From NCBI RefSeq assembly GCF_001949145.1, contig NW_019091700.1:180571-211991 (forward strand): DNA of 31,421 nucleotides. The letters are read 5' to 3'. This document shows, one piece after another, positions 10,067-20,434 of this stretch (the first letter of the stretch is position 1; each line of letters begins with the position of its first letter). Made by a program: the position numbers and the translations under genes. Origin of the DNA: Acanthaster planci. Its lineage: Eukaryota; Echinodermata; Asteroidea; Valvatida; Acanthasteridae. The notes below the pieces were generated by a model. That model was not told the DNA's origin, did not search any database, and worked only from the letters and a program-made list of their open reading frames with translations.

Positions 10067-10584
10067 ACAAACCCTGTCAGACCGCAAGTATCTACTCCAA
10101 ACCACGTTCAGTTAACTCGGCAGCCACAGGGGAGTTCAGAGTCAGTGACTGCTGAAACCGCAGAGTATGCTGAACACAGTATACAGTACATTTGTTTATG
10201 CATGCTCACAGTGCACATTGATTATGTCGGTGACCAGGATGGTATCAGAAGGCTGTTTCAATCTCTTCTCGTTTTAACCCTCCACTTTTCTGTCGGTTGT
10301 AAAAAAATGTAAATGCACGATGTTTTGTCATGGGTGTGGACAGTTACTGTTAAATAAACTTCATGCAGCGAGGATTTTCTGCCAACATTTTCACCAGCTT
10401 GATTGCCCCAACCTCGTTTGTCACAAATCATCCTGTTTGTTTTCGTTTAGTTGTATTTATAATTTACAAACCGTGATCACAGAAATTTATGAACATTATA
10501 ACGCCAACTTTATTAGTTCCTTATCTCATTATCTCAAGATCTCATCTCAAGATCGAAGACGACGCAAAATCCCCCTTTTTCTCT

Positions 10585-11250
10585 GCCAACCAGCTCTGTC
10601 TGACACGGTCAAACCGGCGAGGCAATTTGCATCCCTTTCTCAGCCCACTTGCATCCTCTTTTTTCACCGGCAACCAGCCCAGTTTGACACAGTCAATCCA
10701 GTGAGGCAATTTGAATCGCTTTCTCAGCCCACTCGCATCCCCTTTTTTCACCGCAAACCAGTTCTGTCTGACATGGTCAATCTAGCGAGGCAATTCGCAT
10801 CCCTTTTTCAGCCCACTCGCATCCCCTTTTTTACCCCCAACCAGTTCTGTCTGACACGGTGAAACCGGCCAGGCAATTAGTATCCCTTTCTCAGCCCACT
10901 TGCATCCCCTTTTTTCACCGCCAACCAGGCGAGGCAATTTGCATCCCTTTCTCTGCCCACTCGCATCTTTTTTTTCACCGCCAACCATCCGAGTCTGACA
11001 CAGTCAAACCGGCGAGGCAATCGGCATCGCTTTCTCAGCCCACTCGCATCCCTTTTTTCACCGGCAACCAGCCCAGTCTGACACGGTCAAACCGGCGAGG
11101 CAATTCGCATCCCTTTCTCAGCCCACTCGCATCCCTTTTTTTCACCGCCAACCAGCTCTGTCTGACGCGCTTAATCCGGCGAGGCAATTTGCACCCCTTT
11201 CTAAGCCCACTTGCATCCCCTTTTTCACCGGCAACCACACTTCAACACAA
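10585..11250. repeat. 84-bp minisatellite, about eight units
   Basis: The marker CAACCAG recurs at 10587, 10671, 10755 (as AAACCAG), 10838, 10922, 10982 (CAACCAT), 11065, 11149 and 11232 (CAACCAC), so periods are 84, 84, 83, 84, 60, 83, 84 and 83. The 60-bp unit has lost 24 bp. Each unit holds a GACACGGTCAAACCGGCGAG-like segment, a GCATCCCTTTCTCAGCCCAC segment and a pyrimidine-rich CTTTTTTCACCG segment. As 84 is divisible by three, frames stay open for long distances on both strands (10320-10862 and 10859-11254 plus; 11035-11238 minus). The 83-bp units shift the frame, so one continuous protein is unlikely. Confidence 0.9.
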
Positions 11251-11583
11251 TTAAACAGAAAATGGGACTTTAAAACTGTCCACAATTAAAGGAAGCCTTA
11301 ATTTCTTGAAATTGGGGACCCGGTCAACTAAGTCCTATTTCAAATATATAATTTGGAAAATTGTTTTGCAAGAAAAATCCCATATAGATTCCATAAATAA
11401 GGTCTTTTGAATGAATAGAAACCGAATATCAGGAGTTGTACAATAGGGAAAACCATGTGATGAATGAGAACTTGAGATGTCAAAATGTAACAAATTTGAC
11501 TGCCAGTTTCAGTCCTAGTCCTTTGTAATTACAGTCTTCAATCGTCATTGCAAGATCCTAATGGAATGATGTTCTTGTAGCTC

Positions 11584-12087
11584 NNNNNNNNNNNNNNNNN
11601 NNNNNNNNNNNNNNNNNNNNNNNNNNNNNNNNNNNNNNNNNNNNNNNNNNNNNNNNNNNNNNNNNNNNNNNNNNNNNNNNNNNNNNNNNNNNNNNNNNNN
11701 NNNNNNNNNNNNNNNNNNNNNNNNNNNNNNNNNNNNNNNNNNNNNNNNNNNNNNNNNNNNNNNNNNNNNNNNNNNNNNNNNNNNNNNNNNNNNNNNNNNN
11801 NNNNNNNNNNNNNNNNNNNNNNNNNNNNNNNNNNNNNNNNNNNNNNNNNNNNNNNNNNNNNNNNNNNNNNNNNNNNNNNNNNNNNNNNNNNNNNNNNNNN
11901 NNNNNNNNNNNNNNNNNNNNNNNNNNNNNNNNNNNNNNNNNNNNNNNNNNNNNNNNNNNNNNNNNNNNNNNNNNNNNNNNNNNNNNNNNNNNNNNNNNNN
12001 NNNNNNNNNNNNNNNNNNNNNNNNNNNNNNNNNNNNNNNNNNNNNNNNNNNNNNNNNNNNNNNNNNNNNNNNNNNNNNNNNNNNNNN
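11584..12087. other. Assembly gap (504 N)
   Basis: Unsequenced bases. The open frame that appears to span it on the minus strand is an artefact of the Ns. The gap is close to the minisatellite, so an array or repeat that could not be assembled is a plausible cause. Confidence 0.99.
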
Positions 12088-12919
12088 ATACCGGTAGATA
12101 GACGGTTGTTTAAAAAGTCTGTTTCCTGGCAAATTTTTCTTTCTTCCTTAGTTTAAATTAATTTCTTTCTTTGCGTAGTAATTTTTTGATAATAATTTAT
12201 CACATGTACAACCCACCAACATAAGAAACGTGTTTTGCAATTAATGAACAAAATTAATGCCAGGCACGATTGTATCATCGACCAGTCATCCAAGGCTAAT
12301 TAGTGAATCCGTTCTTGTATCAGTATAATTGTTGATGTTTGTTATTAAACGGCTGCCAAAGAGAAAAGGGAAAGCAGTTTATACAGGAAAAGTGACCATG
12401 TCTCGAAAAGAGTATATATTATAAATCAATGTCACACCATGTAGTATGGGGGCAATGTTCATGATAAACATTGTACATAAAATCGTCAAACAGAAAAGCA
12501 TATTAAAATCATGTTACAAATCAACTTTTTTGCTCATCACAAAAAAAGATGTGGCATGATTCCACGGCCCATCATCCCACCACCAAAGGTGGGGAGATAT
12601 ATAACCTACCCCCTCAGGATTTGTGTAAATGAGAAAAATAAATTGTTGGCAACAGTACTTTCCAACATTACTTCAGTCTGAGGCCCGCCCCCAGGAAACG
12701 CTGCGTCAATACTACGGAGGTGACGTTACAACATTCTGTGTTGACCGGTCACTGCTGCTATACCCATTTCACTTTGTTAACCAATCAACTGTGGCGACTA
12801 CCTGGCCGCAAACAACGTGGGCTACTGCCCAAGGCAGCCTGCAACCCAACCCCCTAGCTCTTGTGTTTTTTTATGACAAAAACCGCAAAACCCAGTATAA
12901 AGAGTAAGTTAGGGCAGGA
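12088..12919. other. Right part of candidate transposon, function unclear
   Basis: The first 500 bases are AT-rich without coding signal. A 92-codon frame at 12629-12907 (plus) has no domain I know. The region 12700-12800 contains TGACGTTACA (CRE-like) and CCAATCA (CCAAT-like), so it could be an old promoter. There is not enough evidence for a gene. Confidence 0.4.
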
Positions 12920-12957
12920 TTAAGGTACCAACTTTTACGCCAGTGTGCTGGTAATGA
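12920..12957 (-). repeat. Right arm of 38-bp inverted repeat
   Basis: Reverse complement of 9990-10027 with two mismatches. It starts TTAAGGTACC and ends GCTGGTAATGA. Confidence 0.85.
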
Positions 12958-13059
12958 CAACACACAAAAGGCAAAGTTGTAGAGAGGCAGAACCATTGGA
13001 AATGCAAGTGGGACGGAGTGGGCATGGTACAGTACATTGCGATTGAAAGTTAACACCAA

Positions 13060-13189
13060 AATGGGAAAATTGTTCCCATTTTTTCTCTTCCCAGGGAATT
13101 CCTTTTCATTTCACAAATTGTGAAAAAGTGTGCCAAAAGTGGGAAAATATTTTCACACCTCTTCACACAAGTGGGAAAATATTTTCACA
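13060..13189. repeat. Cluster of GGGAAAAT hairpins and 32-bp direct repeat
   Basis: AATGGGAA at 13060-13067 pairs with TTCCCATT at 13073-13080. Further on, a 21-base text (AAGTGGGAAAATATTTTCAC and one more base) occurs at 13137-13157 and again at 13169-13189, and its centre GAAAATATTTTC is itself palindromic. This may be the end of a small foldback element. Confidence 0.6.
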
Positions 13190-13559
13190 GATTTTCTCTG
13201 GTAGTGGGGAAATAATTTTGCAAGCTTTCTTCATTAAGGAGTATTTGTGCATGTACATGTGGACATCCGGAAGTTTTTGTTCTCTGTGGTTTTAAACATG
13301 CCCATCTCTGAATATGGAAAGTGGAGGAAAATCAGTCTGAGAGAAAAGTTCTTCAATTCTCAGTATTATTCAGATTATTTGAGGAAGACGGCATTAAAAT
13401 TTCAGCACAGTATGTTTCTTGGTTTTGAGCAAAATACAATGCGACAGGAGAAATCAAAGCTGGCTATGGTGGAGGTTGGAGACAAGCACTGAACACCGAA
13501 CAGTTGAATTACAGTAGATTGCCGTTATAGCGCTCTCTTACACATCTTTACATACATGT

Positions 13560-14450
13560 AGCATTTACATGTAAATTAACCCACTTGGATGGATGCTCAA
13601 CATGTGCACCGCATGTGTGCACATGTACATGTATCCACATGTCGTCATGCATGTGAATTACCTTTACATGTATTGGCAGATGTATGTACCGTGATTTTAG
13701 AATAAATGCCTTGTATCCTGTTATCTCGACGTTTTCGTGACGCCGATCAAAAAATGTTACCAAATCTCTCCAAAAACCGCCACGGGACCTGGTGCATGCT
13801 GCACCGCATCGCGAATCACACACTGCATCTACACCTACCGCGACATCCTGACTGCTACTGCTTGCCCATTCATGGACAGTCCAATCGCTGACTTTTTCCA
13901 ATAACCATGTGACCACAGAAAGTAACATGTCATCAGAAACCCAAGTGAAAACAGACCCAATATGTCACACCGAACACAATTCGGCGAAAAGACAATATTT
14001 GCTACATGAAGATACACGTACAATTTAAATAGTTGATTTTATTTGTCAATCGAAAGAAACCTTCCGGTAACAAAATACTACATGTAGTAGTTCAATGTTG
14101 ATTTTTTGTGTGCCAAACTACACCACGAGAATAAATAAAAAGTGGGCAAATAACCCATGTCACCACAGCAGAGCAAGTTTTAAAAGTTTGTTGTAATACA
14201 CACATTTCATGTGCTTCGTGACTGTTTTTTCGCACGTCGTTTGTCCCTTTCGCATCCCATTTGCTGCAAATTCGCGAGGGGGAAAAGTTGTGGTCAAAAT
14301 GCGAATGCAAATTCCTTTCACTTTTTTCCCATTCCTTTTCGCAGCGTTAACTTTCAAATGCAATCGCACAGCTAGGCTATACTCGTTGGGCCAGGCTGTG
14401 GTGGGAGCTGTCCTAGACCACCACGGTGACTAGCAAGGGCTGGACCGGGC
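13560..14450. other. No recognisable gene; TACATGTA tracts
   Basis: A dense ACATGT/GCATGTG tract runs at about 13555-13685. The minus frame 13548-13928 is open for 126 codons, but its C-terminal third is translated microsatellite (His/Val repeats), so I do not call it a gene. CpGs become more frequent from about 13730 onward. Confidence 0.45.
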
Positions 14451-14844
14451 CAGCACCGGTATGTACTGACCGAACTGCCACTCAGATTGCAATGCAATGA
14501 TAAAGTCGCCACACTACATGTGTGTACCATTGGCTCAGCGTAGAGACGGGGGAACTGCGTCTAGTTAGCAAGACAAGGGTGGCGAGGGACATGGGGGTGT
14601 CTCACCCGGCAATCGGTTCAGACGTAGTGGTCACGGGCCGATACGACTCTCACTAGCACCCTGGGCTAGTTTATACAATGCTCGCATCGGTCCAAGCTAA
14701 GCTAGCTGGCCATTCATACATGTACATGTATGGTTACATTTCTTTGCCATAAGAATGGTTACTATCGCACTTTTCTCGGAAAGGGTCCAACCGCCGCACT
14801 ACGTTAGGTTCCGCTCTTGCAACAAGGGTATGGTCCGCCGCACC

Positions 14845-14965
14845 TGACCGACGAGCTAGGGAAAATCTGCTCTATTTATAGGACTCTAGAGGCTTAGGAA
14901 TTGAGCGTCGCTGAACAGCTCAACCAATGAAAATCTTCCATCTCAAAGGTCACATGACTTCCTGC
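14845..14965 (-). promoter_or_regulatory. TATA/CCAAT promoter-like module
   Basis: Read on the minus strand: AGGAAGTCATGTGACC (ETS-like site beside an E-box, 14948-14963), then ATTGG (inverted CCAAT, 14924-14928), then CTATAAATAG (TATA box, 14872-14880) about 45 bp further on. Order and spacing are as in RNA polymerase II promoters, with a start expected near 14845. The sequence downstream (14845 down to about 14400) is CpG-rich. I found no obvious coding exon downstream, so the transcript is unknown and could be non-coding or a repeat promoter. Confidence 0.4.
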
Positions 14966-16600
14966 TGGAGTTGTGTGCAAGAATCTAAGTGTTGTGTGTA
15001 AAAAGGTAAAATACAGAATAAGAAGTCAAGTGTACAAAATGTAGAGCTGGGTGTGTGAAAGTGCTTACCCGGTCATCTGTGGTGAATGATTGAAAGTTAC
15101 ATGTACAAATTCTGAGGTTTCTGAACATGAACACGTGATTACGCCAGAGTACAGCATGAATAACTTAATACAAAATTAGCGTCTCTGCTACATGTTCATA
15201 AGGCATAGCTTAGCTAAATAAGAGACCCTGAAAAATGCAAGGACAGAGAACGAGTAAAACTAGGGGGTGCGAGAATTCCATGATTCCAACAATACCCTAA
15301 CACTGCTGCTACTATAAAGTTGAAGCTATAGGTAAAAGATAAATGGGTACCTTTGGCCTCTATGTTATAGATTTCATAGAATTTGTTTTAAAATTATGAT
15401 AGAAAAAATGCTTCATTTACTGACATAATTCCATTACTGAAACATTCTGGGCCTTGGACCTTTCTACATGTAGGATGTCTCAATATTTTATTACTGGTTT
15501 GATGGTAGGGCTACAACCGGACCTTATTAAGTGTTTGCAATCAGGAAGGTCATACGACTAATTCATAACAGGGAAAATACATGTACACATGTAACAGTCA
15601 ATTTTATTTTGAAATGTAATTCTGTTATCACAGAATTGCCTTATTACTGTACATGTATGTACATGTACATGTAGATGGATTTCTTGTGGGCGTCTTTTTC
15701 CCAGGTTTGCAGGCCCCTTGCCTGACCAGAAACTGGTTCTTGATAACACATGTCTTTATACAAAGGCCTATCGTAATGTGCTTTGGAACAAGACAAGTTG
15801 CATGTTTGCCATTAACCGAAGGATGCATGTTAGACTTGTACAGTATACATGTACATTTACATGTATTTCAGTTTTCAATATTCAAGGCGTGTGGTAAATT
15901 GGCCTGGTGTGAATTTGCTCTTCACCTAGTACCCTGAATCGTATGCAGGGTGACGAACTAATGGCATGACCAAAATCTCAGAAAATTCCACAACAAATTT
16001 TAGAAGTTCAATAAAAATTGATTATTTCAATTCATTATTGACTCCACTCACTTACCCAACTGAAACTTGTAAAACATATTTTGGGGCGCATTTAAAAGAG
16101 TTCATTTTGCACTTCTGAAAGAAAAATTGTTCCCAAAGTTTGTAGCGGGTATATGAAATCAACATTTATGAATGACAATGGTTGAGTTTGATTAAATTTC
16201 TCCTTTTGTGAGATTGCAGGTAAAGTATATGTATTACTCCTTACACAGACGTTAAAAGCGAAAATTTGAAGTGCCCGACAGTTGGGTTCGCGCCACTTTC
16301 AGGTACTCAATCAATCTTCAAGTGTAACCGTGTAACCGTGAAGCAGCACGCGAACGAGTGTTATCATTAAACTTATACTTTCTTTAGTGTCCTTGCTGGG
16401 TGGGCCATGCAGCAGTTTGTTTTTTACAATTACCAAATGGCCAGTGAATAATAAACATGGATTACACAGCCATAAAAGACAAAAACAATCCTGACACACC
16501 ACATGATTTTTGAGCTGTGAACGGTGCTTACGGTACAAGTGTAAATCTGTCTGGACTGGTTTGCTGATTTCCAACATGTGAACAAGCTGAAACAAAGTTC
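14966..16600. other. No recognisable gene
   Basis: AT-rich sequence with TACATGTA tracts at 15579-15592, 15649-15674 and 15846-15866. Open frames overlap on both strands around 15558-15937 and 16311-16747, and none shows a domain. Confidence 0.5.
15649..15674. repeat. TACATGTA microsatellite
   Basis: GTACATGTATGTACATGTAC followed by a further ATGTAG unit; a tandem expansion of the octamer common to the whole window. Confidence 0.8.
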
Positions 16601-16611
16601 TAAATCTAAAA

Positions 16612-17064
16612 CGATGAGCCTTTCCTCAAGAATTGAAGAAGCCCAACAGAAAAGAAACATCACTGAGGATGGGGTGATACTCCAGAAGTTATAATTTGTG
16701 TTTTGGTGGCATCCCGGAGCTTCCTGGTGAGTCCCCTTCATATCCATTTGAGAAGATCAAGGAAATTCCAGCTGAAGGGTGTGGCTTGGAACCAGAGATA
16801 GAGAATCTACACCGCTCTGGAACATCCAAGTCTCCTTCAGACAAGCCAAGACATATGCTAGGCAAAGTCATATACATGTACAGACCTGAGTGTCAGGCCA
16901 TATTGCAAAGAGCCGCGTCTAACCTTGCGAGTTGTAGTATATATACATGTATCATATGAGATCTTCCCGCTGCTGACATCGAGAAGAAATCAAGCCTGAA
17001 GGATGTCATGAGGCAAGCATACCAAGCTGGCTAGAAAGTAAAATTCATCAATGGAAGGAAGCAT
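16612..17064 (+). pseudogene. LINE A ORF1 (RRM and C-terminal domain)
   Basis: The frame gives GIPELPGESP, then IENLHRSGTSKSPSDKPRHM, then YRPECQAILQRAASNL; a later frame gives DLPAADIEKKSSLKDVMRQA and KVKFINGR. 'GIPE...', 'HR-G......RPR', 'R..IL..A..L' and 'eDl......AY..GKKV.F' are typical marks of the RNA-binding ORF1 protein (RRM plus CTD) of L1-like and related LINEs, which coats the RNA and acts as a chaperone. The segment before 16690 (IEEAQQKRNITEDG) may be the end of its coiled coil. A TACATGTA unit sits in the middle (16873-16880). A TGA-type break occurs near 16957 and an in-frame TAG near 17032. Confidence 0.65.
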
Positions 17065-17154
17065 GCCCCACCCACCTGGTCACCATAGGCTCAAGAAAGT
17101 AGAATTCATCAGTGGAAGGAAGCATGCCCCACCCACGTGGTCACCATAGGCTCA
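17033..17154 (+). repeat. 61-bp tandem duplication
   Basis: AGAAAGTAAAATTCATCA... at 17033-17093 is repeated at 17094-17154 with few changes. It includes the end of the ORF1 remnant (KVKFINGR reading), so it arose after or during decay of the LINE. Confidence 0.9.
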
Positions 17155-17159
17155 CAAGT

Positions 17160-17479
17160 ACCGGTACATGTGGCGATGATTAATAGTATTGATACATGTG
17201 GTTATTTTATGTAACAATTACTGCTACATGTACATGTAGCTTTATCTTGCGGATGCTGTACATGGACATGTACATTGTCGTAGTGTATCAGTGAGTGTCA
17301 GTCCCAAATCATGTGATCAATGTTTTCTTAATTCATTTGCTATCGTGATACATCTGGTTTTTGGTCTCTTATCTGTGTTTCGTACTGTTCTTATTGTGTT
17401 CTGTGTTTTTCTTACCCTGAGTAGGCCTATACATGTATGTTATACATGTACATGTACATGAAATGTAGTCCTTTTCCTT
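17160..17479. other. Spacer between LINE A ORF1 and ORF2
   Basis: Non-coding, with TACATGTA tracts at about 17224-17240 and 17429-17460. Its position and length suit an inter-ORF spacer. Confidence 0.5.
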
Positions 17480-17845
17480 GTATAAAATAGTAAAGTGCAT
17501 GTGTCTACATGTATATGCCTGTTAAATTTCCTTGTAGCATATGCTGTAACCCAGTGTAAAACAATCCAAACAGTATTAGGTGTGACTGCTGTAATCTCTG
17601 GACACAAATGTACTGGCCATAATCTTATTGATTTCTCCAATCTAGCAAATGATGATGGGAGCTTGTATTGTCCTCAGTGTTTGGCTTCCATTTTTCCTTT
17701 TAGTTATTTTGAGTCTCAAGAATATTATTCAGTAATTTCTGACATGAATTCTAACTACATGTACATGTGCCACCCTCTAAGTTTACAAACTTTACTGGAT
17801 CTTATGAATCTCAGCTCTATTGAGCTACATGTACTAAAAAAATAA
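17480..17845 (+). pseudogene. LINE A ORF2 N-terminus: PHD-like zinc finger
   Basis: The 116-codon frame has CICLLNF near residue 6, a middle stretch with single Cys, GHKCTGHNL near 36, and GSLYCPQCLASIFPFS near 55-70. This C-x-x-C ... H-x-C ... W/Y-C-x-x-C ...PFS pattern matches the PHD-like finger found upstream of the endonuclease in some LINE ORF2 proteins. The middle ligands are damaged (probably a frameshift between about residue 20 and 33). The start Met is not trustworthy. TACATGTA units occur at 17757-17767 and 17826-17833 inside the former coding region. Confidence 0.5.
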
Positions 17846-18019
17846 AAACGAGGAAAACTTTGATACTACAAATTTACACCCGACAATTTCATTGATTTTT
17901 TTGAAATCAAGATTTGACTGACAACTTTTCACTCCTGCATCTTCTGCATCTGATGAAGTTTAACTAAAAATTTTGACCGATTCCAATATTTCCTTCATTC
18001 TTTAAATCATAATCTTTCC

Positions 18020-18796
18020 GTTATACATGTAGGCCTGACTGAGACATGGTTAAAGTCAAATTCTTGTCTGAATCAATTTTGTAAGTTACCTGGTTATACC
18101 CTAGTAGTAAACGAAAAACAGAGAGGGAAGAATTGGTGGTGGAGTTGCTCTCCACATCAACTGATCTTCAATTTAATCTCCAGGCCTGAGCGAAATAATG
18201 TATGTAACAGCTCTTTTGAATGCATATTTGTTGAGATCCTCACATCTCACAACATAAGGAATGTTGTCATTGGAGGATTTCAATCTACGGTATTTCTTAT
18301 CTATGGTAGTTGTCCAACATCGTTCTGCCATCTTAGCAATGAAAATAAATATTGTTTTGTTTTGCATGATTTTAACTTAAATGTACTTACATGTACATGT
18401 AACTCAGATAGCAGTAGGCAATCACAAGAATTTTGGGATGTGACTTACATGTACATGTACATGTCTAGTACTTCCTCATGTTTGTCATTAATTCATATGC
18501 AAACTAGGGTGACATCACCATCAGCTACCTTAAATGAAAATATATTCACAAATATACCAGTCCTTCCCTTACCAAAATCTGGAATAATTGTTACTGACTT
18601 ATCTGATCACTTTCTGATATTCACCTCACACCCACTCAAAGTAAACCGTATTACATGTAATTTTCAATACAGTCCAGCCCGAGACTTTACATCCAACAAT
18701 GTAGAGAATTTTAAAGATCATCTTTCTTCTTGTGACTGGAGGCCTGTCTTAAATGCTGAGGATGTCATTTATTCATTTTATAGATTTTTTCAGTAA
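18020..18796 (+). pseudogene. LINE A AP-endonuclease domain
   Basis: Successive frames give LTETWLKSN (about 18034), LPGYTLVVNE (about 18090), GRIGGGVALHI (about 18127), CIFVEI (about 18225), DFNLNVL (about 18368), then in one long frame (18362-18796) TRVTSPSATLNENIFTN and DLSDHFLIF. These are the ordered motifs of the exonuclease-endonuclease-phosphatase fold that nicks target DNA for reverse transcription. The Asp/Asn of DFN and the SDH motif remain. Stretches of TACATGTA (18387-18402, 18446-18464) are embedded inside and translate as TCTC and YMYMYM, which do not belong to the family pattern. Confidence 0.75.
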
Positions 18797-20262
18797 CTGT
18801 CTTGAGAAACATCCTATTTAAGAAAGAGAATAATAAATCTAAGAAATTAACACCTAAATATCCTTGGATTACTGTTAGTTATGCAAGTCTTATTGCTGTG
18901 AAAAATAAGCTTTATGGTAAATATATTGCTTGACCTACTGACTCTAATCAAGCTCAGTATGTTTGTTACAAAAATTTTTTTACCATTGTCCTCCCTAACT
19001 CAAAATGCAATTGTTTACTTTACAGTTTGGGAATGTTAAAGGGAATATAATGTACAAAACACATGGAATATAATTGACAGTGTACTCCAAAATATACCTC
19101 AATCCAAAATTAGTATGATTGAAATAGATGGTGCCAATATAATTAAGCAGCAAATATACATGTACCTCAGATTTTTATTTCTGTGACTATCTACCGAACC
19201 CCTAACTCAGATTCTATATGTACATGTATTTTTCTCTTTCCTGCTACAGAAGAAGAGATTATTGACATTGTAAACAACTTCTATACATACATGTACCTAA
19301 TAAAACTAGTCTTGGTTTTAATTTAGTTAGCACATGTAGTTCATTACTGAAACAAATTGTGACATTGCTAGGCCCCAATACATACATGTGTATCATAAAC
19401 AACTTTATACCAAGTGGTGTAGTTCCTAACGATATGAAGATTGCTAGAGTTACCCAAGCTTTAAAAATGGCGACCCAGTAATGGTACTTTCATCTTTGGA
19501 ATTTCTTGACAAACATAATGTTATAGATCTGATAATCAGTATGGCTTTCGGGCAAATCTGGCAACTATCCATGCAGTTTCTCAGTTGATTGATAAGATAG
19601 CTACTGGCCTAGACATAGCCTCCACTACAATTGGTGTGTTTTTAGATCTTTCAAGAGCCTCCAATACTGTGGATCATGATGCTCTGCACAAACTTCAATA
19701 CTATGGAATTAGGGGGATGGCCTTTGATAAGTTTAGAAGTTATCTTACCAATCAACAGCAATCTGTGGTTATTAGGGGTATTAAATCATCTTTAAATAAT
19801 GTGTGGTGTTCGTCAAGGCTCTAGTCTGGGCCCCTTCCTTTTTCTGTTTACATTAATGTTTTTGATACAACTTCAAATAGTCTGTCCTTTATTCTTTTCA
19901 CTGATGATACATATAGGAACATATTCTATAGTCATCATGATGTACATGTACATTGTGACAGTTAATCATGAGATGAGAAAGGTATCTGATTGAATTAAAG
20001 TGAATAAATGAACGTTCGATATAAACAAGACTAATTATATGTTGTTTAGCGATAACAAAGTACCACCTGCCAACTGGAATCTATAGAGGATAGAGAGATA
20101 ACAAAAATTGACACAAAAAAATTCTTAGGACTATACTTGTATGTACATGTATATATGACCGTTTAACTTGGAATAAATACATCAGTCATATTTCTTCAGT
20201 TATTTCAAGAAATGTAGGTGTCATCTCAAAGTTAAAACCAATCTTTCCTCACAATATAACAT
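18797..20262 (+). pseudogene. LINE A reverse transcriptase
   Basis: A linker (KLTPKYPWITVS near 18842, KNKLYGKYI near 18900) leads to SGVVPNDMKIARVT (near 19413). The 79-codon frame 19585-19824 follows, with FLDLSRASNTVDHDALHKL (motif A) and YYGIRG. Next, another frame has GVRQGSSLGPFLF, then FTDDT at 19897-19911 (catalytic YxDD-type motif) and KVSDWIKVN / INKTNYMLFS / KKFLGLYL. The first Asp of motif A and the DD pair survive, while FD of 'AFDT' has become SN. The thumb region is cut at about 20262, where LINE B sequence begins. Confidence 0.8.
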
Positions 20263-20434
20263 AATATGAAAGATGGTGGCTGAGTAAAGACGTTTCGTGC
20301 CTGAGCTCTAACTATAATGACCAAACTCTATTCATTGTAACAAGTCCACACTTGCCTAATTCTTATATATACATGTGCTCTGTCACCCCCAGCTGATTAT
20401 CTACAGCTGCCTCGTATACAACTTGGGTTTCACC

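Larger units (their letters stand above)
9990..12957. mobile_element. Candidate DNA transposon bounded by 38-bp inverted repeats
   Basis: Bases 9990-10027 (beginning TCATTACCAGCACACTG) and 12920-12957 are reverse complements at 36 of 38 positions, and similarity stops sharply at both edges. They enclose 2.9 kb with an 84-bp minisatellite, a 504-base gap and no recognisable transposase. Alternatively the inner edges, both ending in TTAA, could be the outer ends of two other elements that use TTAA targets. No target-site duplication is clear for either reading. Confidence 0.5.
16600..20270 (+). mobile_element. LINE A: decayed non-LTR retrotransposon
   Basis: Holds an ORF1 remnant (16612-17090) followed after a 0.4-kb spacer by an ORF2 remnant (17480-20262) with zinc-finger, AP endonuclease and reverse transcriptase parts in normal order. 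It ends abruptly in the region after the RT palm where LINE B starts. Many frameshifts and stops make it inactive. The RT motifs resemble the CR1/Jockey group, but I cannot assign a clade with certainty. Confidence 0.8.

Noticed and set aside
10320-11254. Long plus-strand open frames (180 and 131 codons) as genes
   Set aside because: They are produced by a minisatellite with unit length divisible by three; 83-bp units shift the frame and opposite-strand frames are equally open.
11545-12132. 195-codon minus frame spanning the N run
   Set aside because: Almost all of it is translated Ns; only a few real codons at each end.
13548-13928. 126-codon minus frame as a gene
   Set aside because: A large part is translated ACATGT repeat (His/Val/Thr/Cys runs), and no domain or supporting splice signals are visible.
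14400-14840. CpG-rich segment as tRNA or rRNA gene
   Set aside because: I could not find a tRNA A-box/B-box pair with a cloverleaf, or recognisable rRNA text.
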